Source of the DNA: Lycorma delicatula
Lineage: Eukaryota; Arthropoda; Insecta; Hemiptera; Fulgoridae
Length of the DNA: 64,000 bases
NCBI RefSeq assembly: GCF_047948215.1
Contig: NC_134456.1
Location: 65,615,529-65,679,528 of the forward strand
Direction: 5' to 3'
The notes below the pieces were generated by a model that made no database searches, was not told the DNA's origin, and worked only from the letters and a program-made list of their open reading frames with translations. Position 1 is the stretch's first letter, and each line of letters starts with the position of its first letter. The position numbers and the translations under genes are program-made. Of this stretch, positions 60,401-64,000 are shown piece after piece.

Positions 60401-63019
60401 GTCTAATGTTTCCTGGTCTTTCATAATCTCTATTTATGAAGTTCTGATTAAAAATTGGGCTATAAAACTTAAGCACAAGATCGGTGATGAAGATGTTAAT
60501 CGAAACACACAAGAAAAAAATGACTTGCTGAAGTGCATGAATTTTTGTGGCGTTATGAAAATCATGGTGAGATGAATTGTTTGATCATGTTGTTACCAGA
60601 ATTTAAACTTAGAATTCTTATTCAAATGTTGAAAAAAGCAGCAGTCAATGCAATGGCAGCATTCACTATCTAGACTGAAGATGTTCAAACAAGAATGTTT
60701 GGTAAAGAAGCTTATGATTTCTGTTTACTGGGACAAAAAGGGTGTCTTGCTTGTCAAATTTAGTGATTGGAAAACTACTGTGAATGCTGATGCATATTGC
60801 AAAATGTTAAAAAATCTTAGAAGAGCTATAAAAAACAAACATCATGGAGTGCTATCTCACGGGATTTTGTCTTTACCTGAAAATTTCCAGCCACAAATAC
60901 ATGATAAATCAGACAGTGAGGCAACTGGAAAAAGTTTATTGTATAATCTTCAATCATCAATCCTACAGCCCTACATAGCTCCCAGCTATTATTTCCTTTT
61001 TCTTCACCTTAAACAGGGGCTGCGTCACAATGGTTTGACAGTGATGACTAAATGAAAATTGCATTACTCTGTGGTTTAAGTCATTGGCAATGGAATTTCT
61101 TGAAGAGGGAATGAAGAAGCTAGTGAAACGCGACAAAAACTGTGTTGATGTTGAAGGTAGCTATGTAGAAAAGTAATAAATTTAAAAAAACGTCTGATCC
61201 TGTAAACTTTGATTTATTAAGAAGAAACTGTTAAGAAACTATTAAGGAGTTTTGGCATAAATGAAATAAGATAAAATGATTCTCACATTTAAAAGAAAGA
61301 AAGCAGTGAAAATTAAAAATTTTATTTTGTTTACAATTTTTGTATTATCAGGGGTTCTCTATGCAGTTAAGACTTATTTCAGATGTTTATAAATATTAAA
61401 TTTTTCAATAAATTTATAAAGTTTTTACTTTATTTGGGCAATATAAAATAGTTTTCAATGAGCTAACAAGATATTTAAATCATTAAAAAATGTAATTTTT
61501 GGAATAAATTAGATAAATTAAATGTAGATAAATATTTTATTATAATCTAAAAAAAAAATATATTAAGTTTGCTAACAAAACAATAAAATACCTGAGCCAT
61601 TAGTACATTTTTAGATCCTAAACTATCATTTAATATATATATATACCTATTAAAATCTACTACTATATTCAAAATATAGCAAGCAAGGTCATATTTAAAT
61701 ATTAATATTACTGAATATTATATTTGTATATTGAATTATTATATACATTACTGTATTTTAATTTCTGTTAAGTTAATTTTGTACGCCTCTTAAAAACTCT
61801 CTTTTACTTTTTATGGTATATTTTTGAATACTGGGATGTCCCTCCCATTTTAATAATTTAAATTCAATCACAGTATAAATTAATTATGGTTACTTAAATC
61901 TATACAAATTAATTAATATTTTCTAATAAATTAATTTGATCTATTATTTCTAAAAGTTAACAACAGAAAAATGTTATAAATAATTAAAATTTAAATAAAC
62001 CAAAGGAAAAGTTTAATTTTAATGTAAAATATGAATTAATAAAAATTAAATAAAACTTAATTTTTTGATTTAAGGATAATTAAAAAATACTTTATTAATA
62101 AATAAAAAATAATGTTTTTCTTTATTTTCCTCCTAATGTAAATCTTAAAAATGTATTGTAATAATATAAGCTAATTAGACATTTTACAAAGTAATACAGT
62201 GTTAATAAATACCAAATATGATGAACACTGAATTAATTACTCAATAAACATTATTTTCTCTAATAATTTCTGGTTTTAAATGTAAAATTGTTTATAATTT
62301 TTTTACAACTTTTTTGCTACATTAAGAAAACATAATAAATACCAAATAATAATAAATTGACTAAATTTGATTTTTATTTTTCCATTGTTGTAGGCTTATT
62401 GGCTACACATCTTGAAGAAATTAAATATAATTTTTTTTACATGCAGGTTGAATCAAAGGAAACAATTTAAAAAGAAAGTATAGCTGCTTTGACATATTAC
62501 TTACATCTTATATATATATTTTTTTTAATTCTAAAGCTGGAAATTTGCTATAAAATTGTTTGTAATCCATTTTTTGTTATTCAATTTTTACCAAAAAAAA
62601 AAATTGTATATAATTACAGTTTTCTAACATGGATAATATGTAAGAATATTTTAAACCTCTTCAATATGAAAGAAAACTTAAGTTTTTGAAATAGTCCTAT
62701 CCCTTTCTATGTTTGTATAATAAATGGATGGCACTTTATTTGACTATTATTATAGTTTTTGACACATCAAAATAATATAATAAAGTGAAAAATATTGAAC
62801 AGTGTATATAAAATTTTATTTTACTATACACAAGTGTTTGAAACATAACTAAGGATTTGAATTCAAGGGTAATTTTAAATATAATTTATCAACTTACATG
62901 AAGAACTGTTGGTTGAATATGGTTTTATGGAGAATCTCTGACAGAAGTGGTTTATCATCATTGTGAATGATAGTGGAAAGTACAAGTGATACGTGATGAA
63001 GTAAATTACTTTCAATTGT
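25198..63019 (-). CDS. RPAP1: RPAP1, RNA polymerase II-associated protein 1 (C-terminal part, 8 exons)
   Basis: RPAP1 binds RNA polymerase II and acts with the R2TP/GPN assembly factors in building and importing the enzyme, and helps its contact with Mediator. Eight minus-strand exons (A 62898-63019, B 54677-54769, C 51781-51942, D 40705-40841, E 35206-35326, F 28752-28917, G 26278-26362, H 25198-25331) join in one frame of about 340 residues with GT/AG at every border. Recognition rests on conserved blocks of the C-terminal helical region: LPSDWQFLPILRLY, SLQWVLILE, GDSVFGQYILIPLQQ and RPQWSPVLYKVAVHHV. Animal RPAP1 is about 1,400 residues, so roughly three quarters of the protein lies beyond the right edge. 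Introns of 0.9 to 11 kb carry most of the transposons here. No stop or frameshift is present, so the gene is probably functional. Confidence 0.88.
25335..26270. other. RPAP1 intron G/H, no element recognised
   Basis: AT-rich intron sequence without recognisable repeats. Confidence 0.6.
26278..26362 (-). CDS. RPAP1: RPAP1 exon G
   Basis: 85 nt; acceptor AATTTTTTACAG, donor ACTG|GTAAGA. Encodes LVVPLEEFLEPCETD and LLATYLQFLAT, matching in place the LPxSLExYxxPxEDxxxLLxLYFRxL segment of RPAP1. Starts in phase 0 and leaves one base. Confidence 0.85.
26365..28020 (-). mobile_element. RPAP1 intron F/G with a decayed Tc1/mariner scrap
   Basis: Near 27880-28010 the minus strand, allowing a frame shift, reads like the C-terminal end of mariner transposases (a KQMKGF stretch, then PQRCINVVGKHI). 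No other domain could be placed with confidence in the rest of the intron, and no terminal repeats were found. Confidence 0.3.
28131..28193. repeat. Two adjoining hairpins
   Basis: Hairpin 1: GGTAATAAGGTAAG (28131-28144), 5-base loop, perfect complement (28150-28163). Hairpin 2 begins inside its end: CCAACACATGCAGC (28162-28175), 4-base loop, complement with one mismatch (28180-28193). They lie in RPAP1 intron F/G. Confidence 0.9.
28752..28917 (-). CDS. RPAP1: RPAP1 exon F
   Basis: 166 nt; acceptor TTTATTTAG, donor CAG|GTAACT. Encodes YRQLVDHYVAVSYGDSVFGQ followed by YILIPLQQCYNVKFRKLIWS, the counterpart of the FxAVSFGDxLFGxxVLLPLQRR block of RPAP1. It completes a Phe codon split after exon E and ends in phase 0. 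Confidence 0.92.
28920..30415. other. RPAP1 intron E/F, part without recognised elements
   Basis: No coding region or known transposon seen. 29700-30100 is somewhat richer in GC and could be an old repeat, but I could not match it elsewhere in the window. Confidence 0.35.
30420..31635 (-). mobile_element. RTE-like LINE copy, 5' UTR and endonuclease only
   Basis: Reading leftward from 31635, the 5' untranslated region (about 31240-31635) matches 52890-53255 on the plus strand, followed by endonuclease coding sequence: HINGDENLIIVGDWNES, GRKRNERGDRLI-like and CTKYNLVIANTQF (30689-30922), then the DSDHNLV-like region. It stops near 30420 soon after the endonuclease, so reverse transcriptase and 3' end are absent. 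Stops and shifts break the frame. LINEs normally lose the 5' end, so this must have been cut by deletion or rearrangement after insertion. Confidence 0.85.
31640..32095. other. No feature recognised
   Basis: AT-rich RPAP1 intron sequence between two transposon fossils. Confidence 0.4.
32100..33260 (-). mobile_element. Tc1/mariner-superfamily transposase fossil (DD41D-like)
   Basis: The minus strand encodes the remains of a cut-and-paste transposase. From about 33240 leftward are pieces of the N-terminal DNA-binding region, then the catalytic domain: FFMEMTVTG after a shift, FQQDGCPAHFH with the second Asp, WPPRSPDLMPCDHAIFIWG with the third Asp, and the C-terminal block HRVWQE-like/VWQELDFRIDVCRVTRGAHIEHL. 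A 170-codon frame (32152-32661) covers the end. The long spacing between second and third Asp (about 41-46 residues, inexact because of damage) suggests the DD41D (rosa-like) branch. A 151-bp internal tandem duplication (32603-32904) destroys it. Confidence 0.75.
32603..32904. repeat. Tandem duplication, 2 x 151 bp, inside the transposase
   Basis: Units 32603-32753 and 32754-32904 differ at about five bases (for example CCCAAATGTG against CCCGAATGTG, and TGCTGCTAAT against TGCCACTAAT). It repeats part of the catalytic domain, so it arose after the element lost function, or caused that loss. Confidence 0.88.
33480..34260 (+). mobile_element. 3' half of a long-TIR Tc1/mariner element
   Basis: The plus strand first shows the end of a transposase (HAIKCIEVAGQIFENLL then stop, about 33635-33685), then a non-coding stretch. 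Its last 200 bp (34040-34255: AAGCCACAAGAAACCATCAAGA-type words, CTTTCGCTAG, TTTTTCATTATTTTTGCTAG) match the right terminal repeat of the element at 54900-57975. The left half is missing; the fossil abuts the opposite-strand transposase at 32100-33260. Confidence 0.6.
34265..35200. other. RPAP1 intron E/F, nothing recognised
   Basis: AT-rich, no supported feature. Confidence 0.45.
35206..35326 (-). CDS. RPAP1: RPAP1 exon E
   Basis: 121 nt; acceptor GTTTTTTTCAG, donor TT|GTAAGT. Encodes CDLFRDVSDLLKELLKTLMT and a DLDGSVLGLSSFYD stretch, matching in position the ELFRE...LDCRLPGLTSFPDLY block of RPAP1. Splits codons at both ends, in phase with D and F. Confidence 0.88.
35330..36960. other. RPAP1 intron D/E, part without recognised gene
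   Basis: The 35850-36250 part is less AT-rich and ends in a strong hairpin (listed separately). 36480-36660 is also richer in GC and may be the outer end of the hAT fossil that follows. No coding match. Confidence 0.35.
36176..36233. repeat. 24-bp-stem hairpin
   Basis: Arm ATTTTTGTGCTGGTTGATGA and onward (36176-36199) pairs with 36210-36233 with one G-T position; the loop is 10 bases. Too strong to be chance. Confidence 0.9.
37025..39680 (+). pseudogene. hAT-type transposase-derived fossil (ZNF862/KIAA1586-like)
   Basis: A decayed coding region broken by many stops. It starts near 37036 with an MSTFKSKQ...CVFC piece, then an acidic part with ISEFFKP. In the middle is AFDGQYFDLGVPKKIT followed after stops by WDxAH-like sequence, then a 90-codon frame (38396-38665) with WLSIQVQILNNLMKSYNWG, FEELINIAEELGIGFMNPKS and FQQTRF. 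C-terminal pieces lie at 39074-39328 and 39294-39539. These blocks are typical of a group of hAT-derived proteins seen in many animals, named there as zinc-finger-like. The copy cannot make protein. It lies in RPAP1 intron D/E, opposite in strand. Confidence 0.65.
39700..40700. other. RPAP1 intron D/E, nothing recognised
   Basis: AT-rich. An imperfect inverted repeat (AATTGGGTTGACT... with ...AGTCACCCAATT, 40395-40430) is the only structure. Confidence 0.4.
40705..40841 (-). CDS. RPAP1: RPAP1 exon D
   Basis: 137 nt; acceptor AATTTTTAG, donor GCAG|GTAATT. Encodes DDAVIIATCSLQWVLILEHF then TARFCRLCCMFMA, matching the LQWVLVLE...ARLxRLxCVFL block of RPAP1. It completes a Gly codon from exon C and leaves one base. 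Confidence 0.92.
40845..41368. other. RPAP1 intron C/D, nothing recognised
   Basis: AT-rich intron without a supported feature. Confidence 0.4.
41381..41649 (+). repeat. tRNA-derived SINE, 5'-truncated copy
   Basis: Same family as 19300-19589, opposite orientation. It keeps the B box (GTTCAAGTCCTAG near 41419) and body (GTTGGGTTTCAATTAACCAC, CTCAGGAATGGT) and ends in an A-rich tail, but lacks the A-box head. It is flanked by a 12-bp direct repeat with one mismatch: AGGTAAGCTTGG (41369-41380) and AGGTATGCTTGG (41650-41661), so the truncation dates from insertion. Confidence 0.85.
41662..43430. other. RPAP1 intron C/D; includes a SINE-like scrap
   Basis: Mostly AT-rich DNA. About 42075-42180 (TAGCAAATGAAAATCGCATGTCTGACC) looks like a third, decayed copy of the family seen at 4420 and 12520. 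GTAGGTAGGTAGGTAG at 42923-42938 is a short tetranucleotide run. Confidence 0.4.
43440..46580 (-). mobile_element. Second LINE family (endonuclease + reverse transcriptase), broken
   Basis: The minus strand reads, from 46574 leftward: a start region with many Thr/Asn/Pro (46263-46574); endonuclease remains, with an HIDYAFMDKHHHKE and GVDTGSDHYVVKIKI end near 45700-45600; a linker (45260-45478); reverse transcriptase with ALIHLLHKNVDKTVPNNYRE, ISLLNTAYKILSRII and EELEHQRSFRP (44627-44821); then a C-terminal part with PEATYAAETLFHLNEKLKTD (about 44000) and VYKEVEPITDTMHKR. Both strands' base bias (plus strand rich in G and T) marks its full length. Many stops make it inactive. It is not the same family as the 14052 element by motif. 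It lies in RPAP1 intron C/D in the same orientation as the gene. Confidence 0.75.
43896..43943. repeat. 20-bp-stem hairpin within the LINE
   Basis: ACAAAAAGTATCAGAAAGAC (43896-43915) pairs with 43924-43943 with one mismatch; loop 8 bases. It lies in what was coding sequence for the C-terminal part of the LINE and breaks its frame there. Confidence 0.88.
46825..47803. repeat. Fold-back element with ~87-bp inverted arms
   Basis: Arms 46899-46985 and 47717-47803 are inverted copies (AATACCAATAGTTGACTTTC with its counterpart GAAAGTTGACTATTGGTATT, and ATCATCAGTCGGTA with TACCGACTGATGAT). The left arm continues outward to about 46825 with sequence shared with 13618-13760. Between the arms is a copy of the dispersed repeat also found at 6160-6780. 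Either the repeat jumped into a fold-back element, or both form one composite. Confidence 0.7.
47005..47700. repeat. Dispersed AT-rich repeat, copy 2
   Basis: Aligns with 6160-6780 through nearly its full length, with added A/T runs. Here it sits between the inverted arms described above; at 6160 no such arms flank it. Confidence 0.6.
47805..48180. other. Low-complexity AT stretch
   Basis: TATA-rich low-complexity sequence (47860-47990) then unremarkable intron. Confidence 0.6.
48185..50120 (-). pseudogene. hAT-type transposase-derived fossil (ZBED5/FAM200-like)
   Basis: Read leftward from about 50110, the minus strand shows a BED-type N-terminal part (NYGFTSLNGKSQCIACFKVL, then KPSK, HLQNKHLDHKSKPLEFFERR), middle pieces around 49500-49200, and the family's C-terminal dimerisation block: MSYFCEKGFSSLVALKGKYR and the following NIDPLLEKVL stretch (48183-48386). 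These match in order the zinc-finger BED domain-containing protein 5-like genes, which are captured hAT transposases, widely dispersed in animal genomes. Many frameshifts and stops make it dead. It lies in RPAP1 intron C/D. Confidence 0.72.
49681..49724. repeat. 17-bp perfect hairpin
   Basis: TTTGGACATCTTAGCTA (49681-49697), 10-base loop, exact complement (49708-49724). It sits inside the ZBED-like fossil. Confidence 0.92.
50160..51775. other. RPAP1 intron C/D, nothing recognised
   Basis: No supported feature; a run of A (51744-51763) lies directly at the intron side of the exon C donor. Confidence 0.4.
51781..51942 (-). CDS. RPAP1: RPAP1 exon C
   Basis: 162 nt; acceptor ACATTCTTTTCTAG, donor AAGG|GTATGT followed by a long U-rich tract in the transcript. 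Encodes LEEIKRCYELELGLEPYVPT, then ALPSDWQFLPILRLYNTEG, the LPxDWPLLPLxxLY block of RPAP1. In phase with B (completing Asn) and D (completing Gly). Confidence 0.9.
51945..52885. other. RPAP1 intron B/C, nothing recognised
   Basis: AT-rich, chance frames only. Confidence 0.45.
52890..53983 (+). mobile_element. RTE-like LINE copy, 5' UTR and endonuclease only
   Basis: Begins with the same 5' untranslated region as the 31635 copy (GAGACCTTGCCGATGG-type start; GTATCTGTTGAGAGCCAGAC) and then GGGTGGGGACTACTAAG and the endonuclease frame: FWSGDFRII, QAGVGFIMNKRIGKRVKYFN, then after a shift IIVGDWNASIGKGKEGNIV, GDTARYQIDYIMVKQRFRNQ. It is the least damaged endonuclease of the three. It stops abruptly at about 53983, within the DSDHN catalytic block, where the sequence changes to GCTATGTAGAAAAATGA. 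The reverse transcriptase and 3' end are missing. It sits in RPAP1 intron B/C, opposite in strand. Confidence 0.88.
53990..54330. other. No gene recognised; possible mariner tail at the left edge
   Basis: Directly after the LINE break, SYVEK and a stop are followed by non-coding DNA; many mariner transposases end in GxYVEK-stop (as at 61155-61176), so a mariner scrap may be joined here. Evidence is only these few residues. Confidence 0.2.
54332..54415. repeat. (TA)n microsatellite, interrupted
   Basis: Two TA runs separated by TGTATATATAATAGT. Confidence 0.95.
54677..54769 (-). CDS. RPAP1: RPAP1 exon B
   Basis: 93 nt; acceptor TTTCAATATAG, donor CAA|GTAAAG. Encodes KHILSLSAQIEDLQLANNVK and the following KNSMLLEAVN. 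It completes a Met codon from exon A and leaves two bases for exon C. The sequence is less conserved; the call rests on phase, splice sites and position between A and C. Confidence 0.8.
54900..57975 (+). mobile_element. Tc1/mariner-superfamily element with ~310-bp terminal inverted repeats
   Basis: The left end (54900-55215) and right end (57655-57965) are inverted copies of each other: for example TTTGAGCTGGGAAATAGGAT against its complement ATCCTATTTCCCAGCTCAAA, and AAAATAATGAAAAA against its complement. Between them the plus strand carries a decayed transposase (about 55490-56465): NVWCGIFSDKILGLFVF, EDIPLQTRLQMIFPHDGATP with the second Asp, NWPPQSTDLMPLDYFIWDHM with the third, and a C-terminal MIQKVTGNILRQAECGIRG. 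Spacing of about 40 residues between the last two Asp suggests the DD41D branch. The C-terminal end is split by the nested mariner at 56464. Confidence 0.78.
56462..57387 (+). mobile_element. Nested mariner (DD34D), internally deleted
   Basis: Complete at its ends, flanked by TA, with inverted ends TACGAGGGTTATTTTTTTCA (56462-) and the complement of 57363-57387. The transposase starts about 56690 (a CNAAEIHRQIS-like start with stops), reaches LVERVDEAIRENQD, then a deletion of some 80 codons leads into the catalytic part (56890-57345): TGNETWVHFE, VFWDQNGVLLVEFM, FQHDNAWPHTA, YTPYSPDLAPSD. Residues D103 and D138 of that frame have the DD34D spacing, but the first Asp of the triad (GDETW in the family) is Asn here. 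The frame ends just after the third Asp by a second deletion. It is inserted in the transposase of the 54900-57975 element. Confidence 0.9.
57980..58505. other. RPAP1 intron A/B, nothing recognised
   Basis: AT-rich DNA between two transposon fossils. Confidence 0.45.
58510..59640 (-). mobile_element. Tc1/mariner-superfamily fossil (third type)
   Basis: The minus strand encodes, from about 59560 leftward: an N-terminal helix-turn-helix part (SVRRILH-like, then FHPYKLKIVQELIPWDWEQC, near 59290-59150), decayed middle with VWCGMAKFGP, a DGAPSHTT-like piece with the second Asp region, and ITWSSCSPNPLHVLLKEYLK and AKVYTRKLHSLTELKVAI (58593-58787), then a cysteine-rich end. Multiple stops and shifts. 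A hairpin insertion (59188-59242) duplicates part of the helix-turn-helix coding sequence in reverse. Terminal repeats were not found. Confidence 0.7.
59188..59242. repeat. 27-bp-stem hairpin without loop
   Basis: CTTCAATTTGTAGGGATGGA and onward (59188-59214) is followed at once by its reverse complement (59215-59242), with one mismatch. It lies in former transposase coding sequence. Confidence 0.92.
59645..60135. other. RPAP1 intron A/B, nothing recognised
   Basis: No supported feature apart from what may be the 5' end of the next mariner. Confidence 0.4.
60140..61176 (+). mobile_element. mariner transposase fossil, near full length
   Basis: From ATG at 60140 to TAA at 61174-61176 the length (about 345 codons) equals a normal mariner transposase. 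It opens MEVSEVIRFLMVKNKSAAEI, HTKISDIYG, continues MSDAKVRQWCHSF and IHDEECSDQPSVI, then ISVYWDKKGVLLVKFSDWKT (60648-61055), CKMLKNLRRAIKNKHHG and ends KNCVDVEGSYVEK. Many stops and frameshifts break it, and the HDNARPH box is lost, so it is inactive. It differs in sequence from the nested mariner at 56462, so it is a separate lineage or a much older copy. Confidence 0.82.
61180..62890. other. RPAP1 intron A/B, nothing recognised
   Basis: Extremely AT-rich; no supported gene or repeat. Confidence 0.5.
62898..63019 (-). CDS. RPAP1: RPAP1 exon A (first exon in the window)
   Basis: 122 nt; acceptor CTTTTTAATTTTTTCAG, donor CAT|GTAAGT. Encodes TIESNLLHHVSLVLSTIIHN and LSEILHKTIFNQQFF, starting in phase 0. 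The helical, hydrophobic pattern suits the RPAP1 C-terminal region, and phase carries on into exon B. Exons 5' of this one must lie beyond the right edge of the window. Confidence 0.8.
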
Positions 63020-63021
63020 CT

Positions 63022-63390
63022 GAAAAAATTAAAAAGAAAATTCTCAAATTCACAAAATTGATATTTTACTAAAAAAAATTATTTATAAAAATAAAACTTT
63101 TCGATGTATTGTGAATGAGGCTTCAAAATTGCTCTCCTTCTGAATAAAAAATGATGCATCTTTGATTGCAAAGATGTTTGTTCTGAATAATAAATTCTGT
63201 CACATGTAATAGCTGACAAGACTAAAACAGAAACTAATTAAAACTAGCAAAAATCAAGTAAAATAAGGTCTACTGATAATAATATAATAAACATCAGTAC
63301 AAGTTGAATTACTCATTGGATTGCAATGTTTAATCATCATCCCTTCACCTAATTCTACTTTTAGGATAATATATCATTTTTGGTTAATTA
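63022..63390. other. RPAP1 intron, host side of the viral insertion
   Basis: AT-rich intron DNA ending in a poly(A) run (about 63399-63422) at the border with the viral segment. Confidence 0.55.
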
Positions 63391-63393
63391 AAA

Positions 63394-63420
<27 letters not shown>

Positions 63421-63424
<4 letters not shown>

Positions 63425-63775
63425 GATGGCAGCGCCATCCATTTTAGCTACCTTTGCAGGAGGTTCGTCAGCCATAGCTGTATCCGCTGTACGACTGCCT
63501 GACATTCGTGGATATAATACGCCGGTAACGGATTCCACTCCGTATTTGATTGAAAGACCAGCGGCGCCCACAAGGCTGTGCCAATTCCCAGTCCTAGCGA
63601 AATCGCCAGCAAAATCCCCGATCGCAGATCTATCAGCTGCACGTATATGATGATGTTCTGTGGCCGATTCGTATCTACGGTCGTGTTCAAGCGCGATCTG
63701 ATCATCGATGTTCACCGGGGGCCCGTTATCGATTGGGTTGCCAGGGCCGAGGTAATTGTGACCGGGGAAATTCAT
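63421..63775 (-). pseudogene. Endogenous densovirus-like VP gene, 5' fragment with phospholipase A2 motif
   Basis: The minus strand begins with ATG at 63775 and is open for about 117 viral codons. Close to the N terminus are the two signatures of the parvoviral phospholipase A2, which capsid protein VP1 uses to leave the endosome: the calcium loop YLGPGN at residues 8-13 and the catalytic HDRRY at residues 31-35 (His31, Asp32). No stop or frameshift is seen. The frame is cut at about 63421, where a palindromic 23-mer centred on CAGCGC meets a poly(A) run of host-like DNA, so the capsid body is missing. GC content is far above the surroundings. PLA2 placed at the very N terminus and the nearby promoter suggest an ambisense densovirus; genus cannot be told. 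It might be a recent integration or an assembly join. Confidence 0.85.
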
Positions 63776-63940
63776 ACAACAGACTGGTCGACGGTCGAGA
63801 AGTGCGGTCTTATATACCGCACACAGCTCACCACCCCACTACCGCATGATCGCGTACTGGATACTTGTCCGGATCTGGGAACCAGATCCCGCCTCACACC
63901 CTGCAGACGAACAGCATGTCTGAATGTATCGGAGGTTCCG
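63776..63940. other. Viral flank upstream of VP, possible terminal region
   Basis: GC-rich, CpG-containing sequence with a small hairpin (GGATCTGG, GAA, CCAGATCC; 63871-63889). In ambisense densoviruses the VP promoter lies next to the terminal repeat, so this could be part of such a terminus. The GC-rich character ends near 63940, and the last 60 bases are AT-rich and may be host. No long terminal palindrome is visible within the window. Confidence 0.45.
63783..63816 (-). promoter_or_regulatory. Densovirus-type VP promoter: TATA box and CAGT initiator
   Basis: On the minus strand TATATAAG (complement of 63809-63816) is followed by a CAGT initiator (complement of 63783-63786); the first T of the TATA box and the A of CAGT are 31 nt apart, the normal distance. 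The presumed start (A at 63785) lies only 10 nt before the VP ATG. Very short leaders and CAGT initiators are known from ambisense densoviruses, where they allow leaky scanning. Use in this genome is not shown. Confidence 0.7.
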
Positions 63941-64000
63941 GAGCAGAAATTAAACTCAGAAACTCAGAAATTAATTAACAGAGGATATATCAAGGTTGAT

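Noticed and set aside
63399..63422. Poly(A) as the tail of a retrocopied viral mRNA
   Set aside because: It lies at the end that would read poly(T) in the VP mRNA direction and cuts the capsid frame internally, so it is not a transcript tail.
63448..63705. Second open frame on the minus strand overlapping the VP start, and a plus-strand frame 63321-63650
   Set aside because: They overlap the frame with the clear PLA2 motif, have no recognisable motif, and GC-rich DNA makes such shadows common.

Overview
The window looks like nuclear DNA of an insect, perhaps a hemipteran. It is very AT-rich and intron-rich, with large introns full of LINEs, tRNA-derived SINEs, Tc1/mariner and hAT fossils, and at the right edge a GC-rich fragment of an insect parvovirus (densovirus). 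The order is inferred only from the style of the transposons and was not tested. No bacterial features (operons, ribosome binding sites, CRISPR) were seen.

The only host gene I can name is on the minus strand. Eight exons between 63019 and 25198, all with GT/AG borders and continuous phase, encode about 340 residues of the C-terminal part of RPAP1 (RNA polymerase II-associated protein 1). The 5' exons lie beyond the right edge. The last coding exon and poly(A) site are not settled (one weak candidate at 24829-24940). The RPAP1 introns hold most of the mobile elements in the window.

Layout. 1-9880: AT-rich DNA with repeats but no convincing gene. 9880-10290: CpG-containing, CRE-bearing stretch that looks like a promoter, perhaps bidirectional. 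10290-25190: repeats, a broken RTE-like LINE (14052-16978) with a 290-bp tandem copy of its 3' end, an intact SINE insertion with 14-bp target-site duplications, and a 5'-truncated RTE-like copy with a 10-bp target-site duplication. 25198-63019: RPAP1 exons H to A with introns carrying a DD41D-type mariner fossil, two RTE-like copies that keep the 5' end but lack the 3' end, two hAT-type fossils, a second LINE family, a fold-back repeat, and a mariner cluster that includes a mariner nested in another element. 63421-~63940: endogenous densovirus-like segment with the start of a VP gene (phospholipase A2 motif) and its promoter.

The most unusual items are the viral segment with an apparently intact promoter (TATA, then a CAGT initiator 31 nt on, then ATG 10 nt further), and a set of near-perfect short hairpins scattered through unrelated sequence types, which suggests local template-switch mutation.
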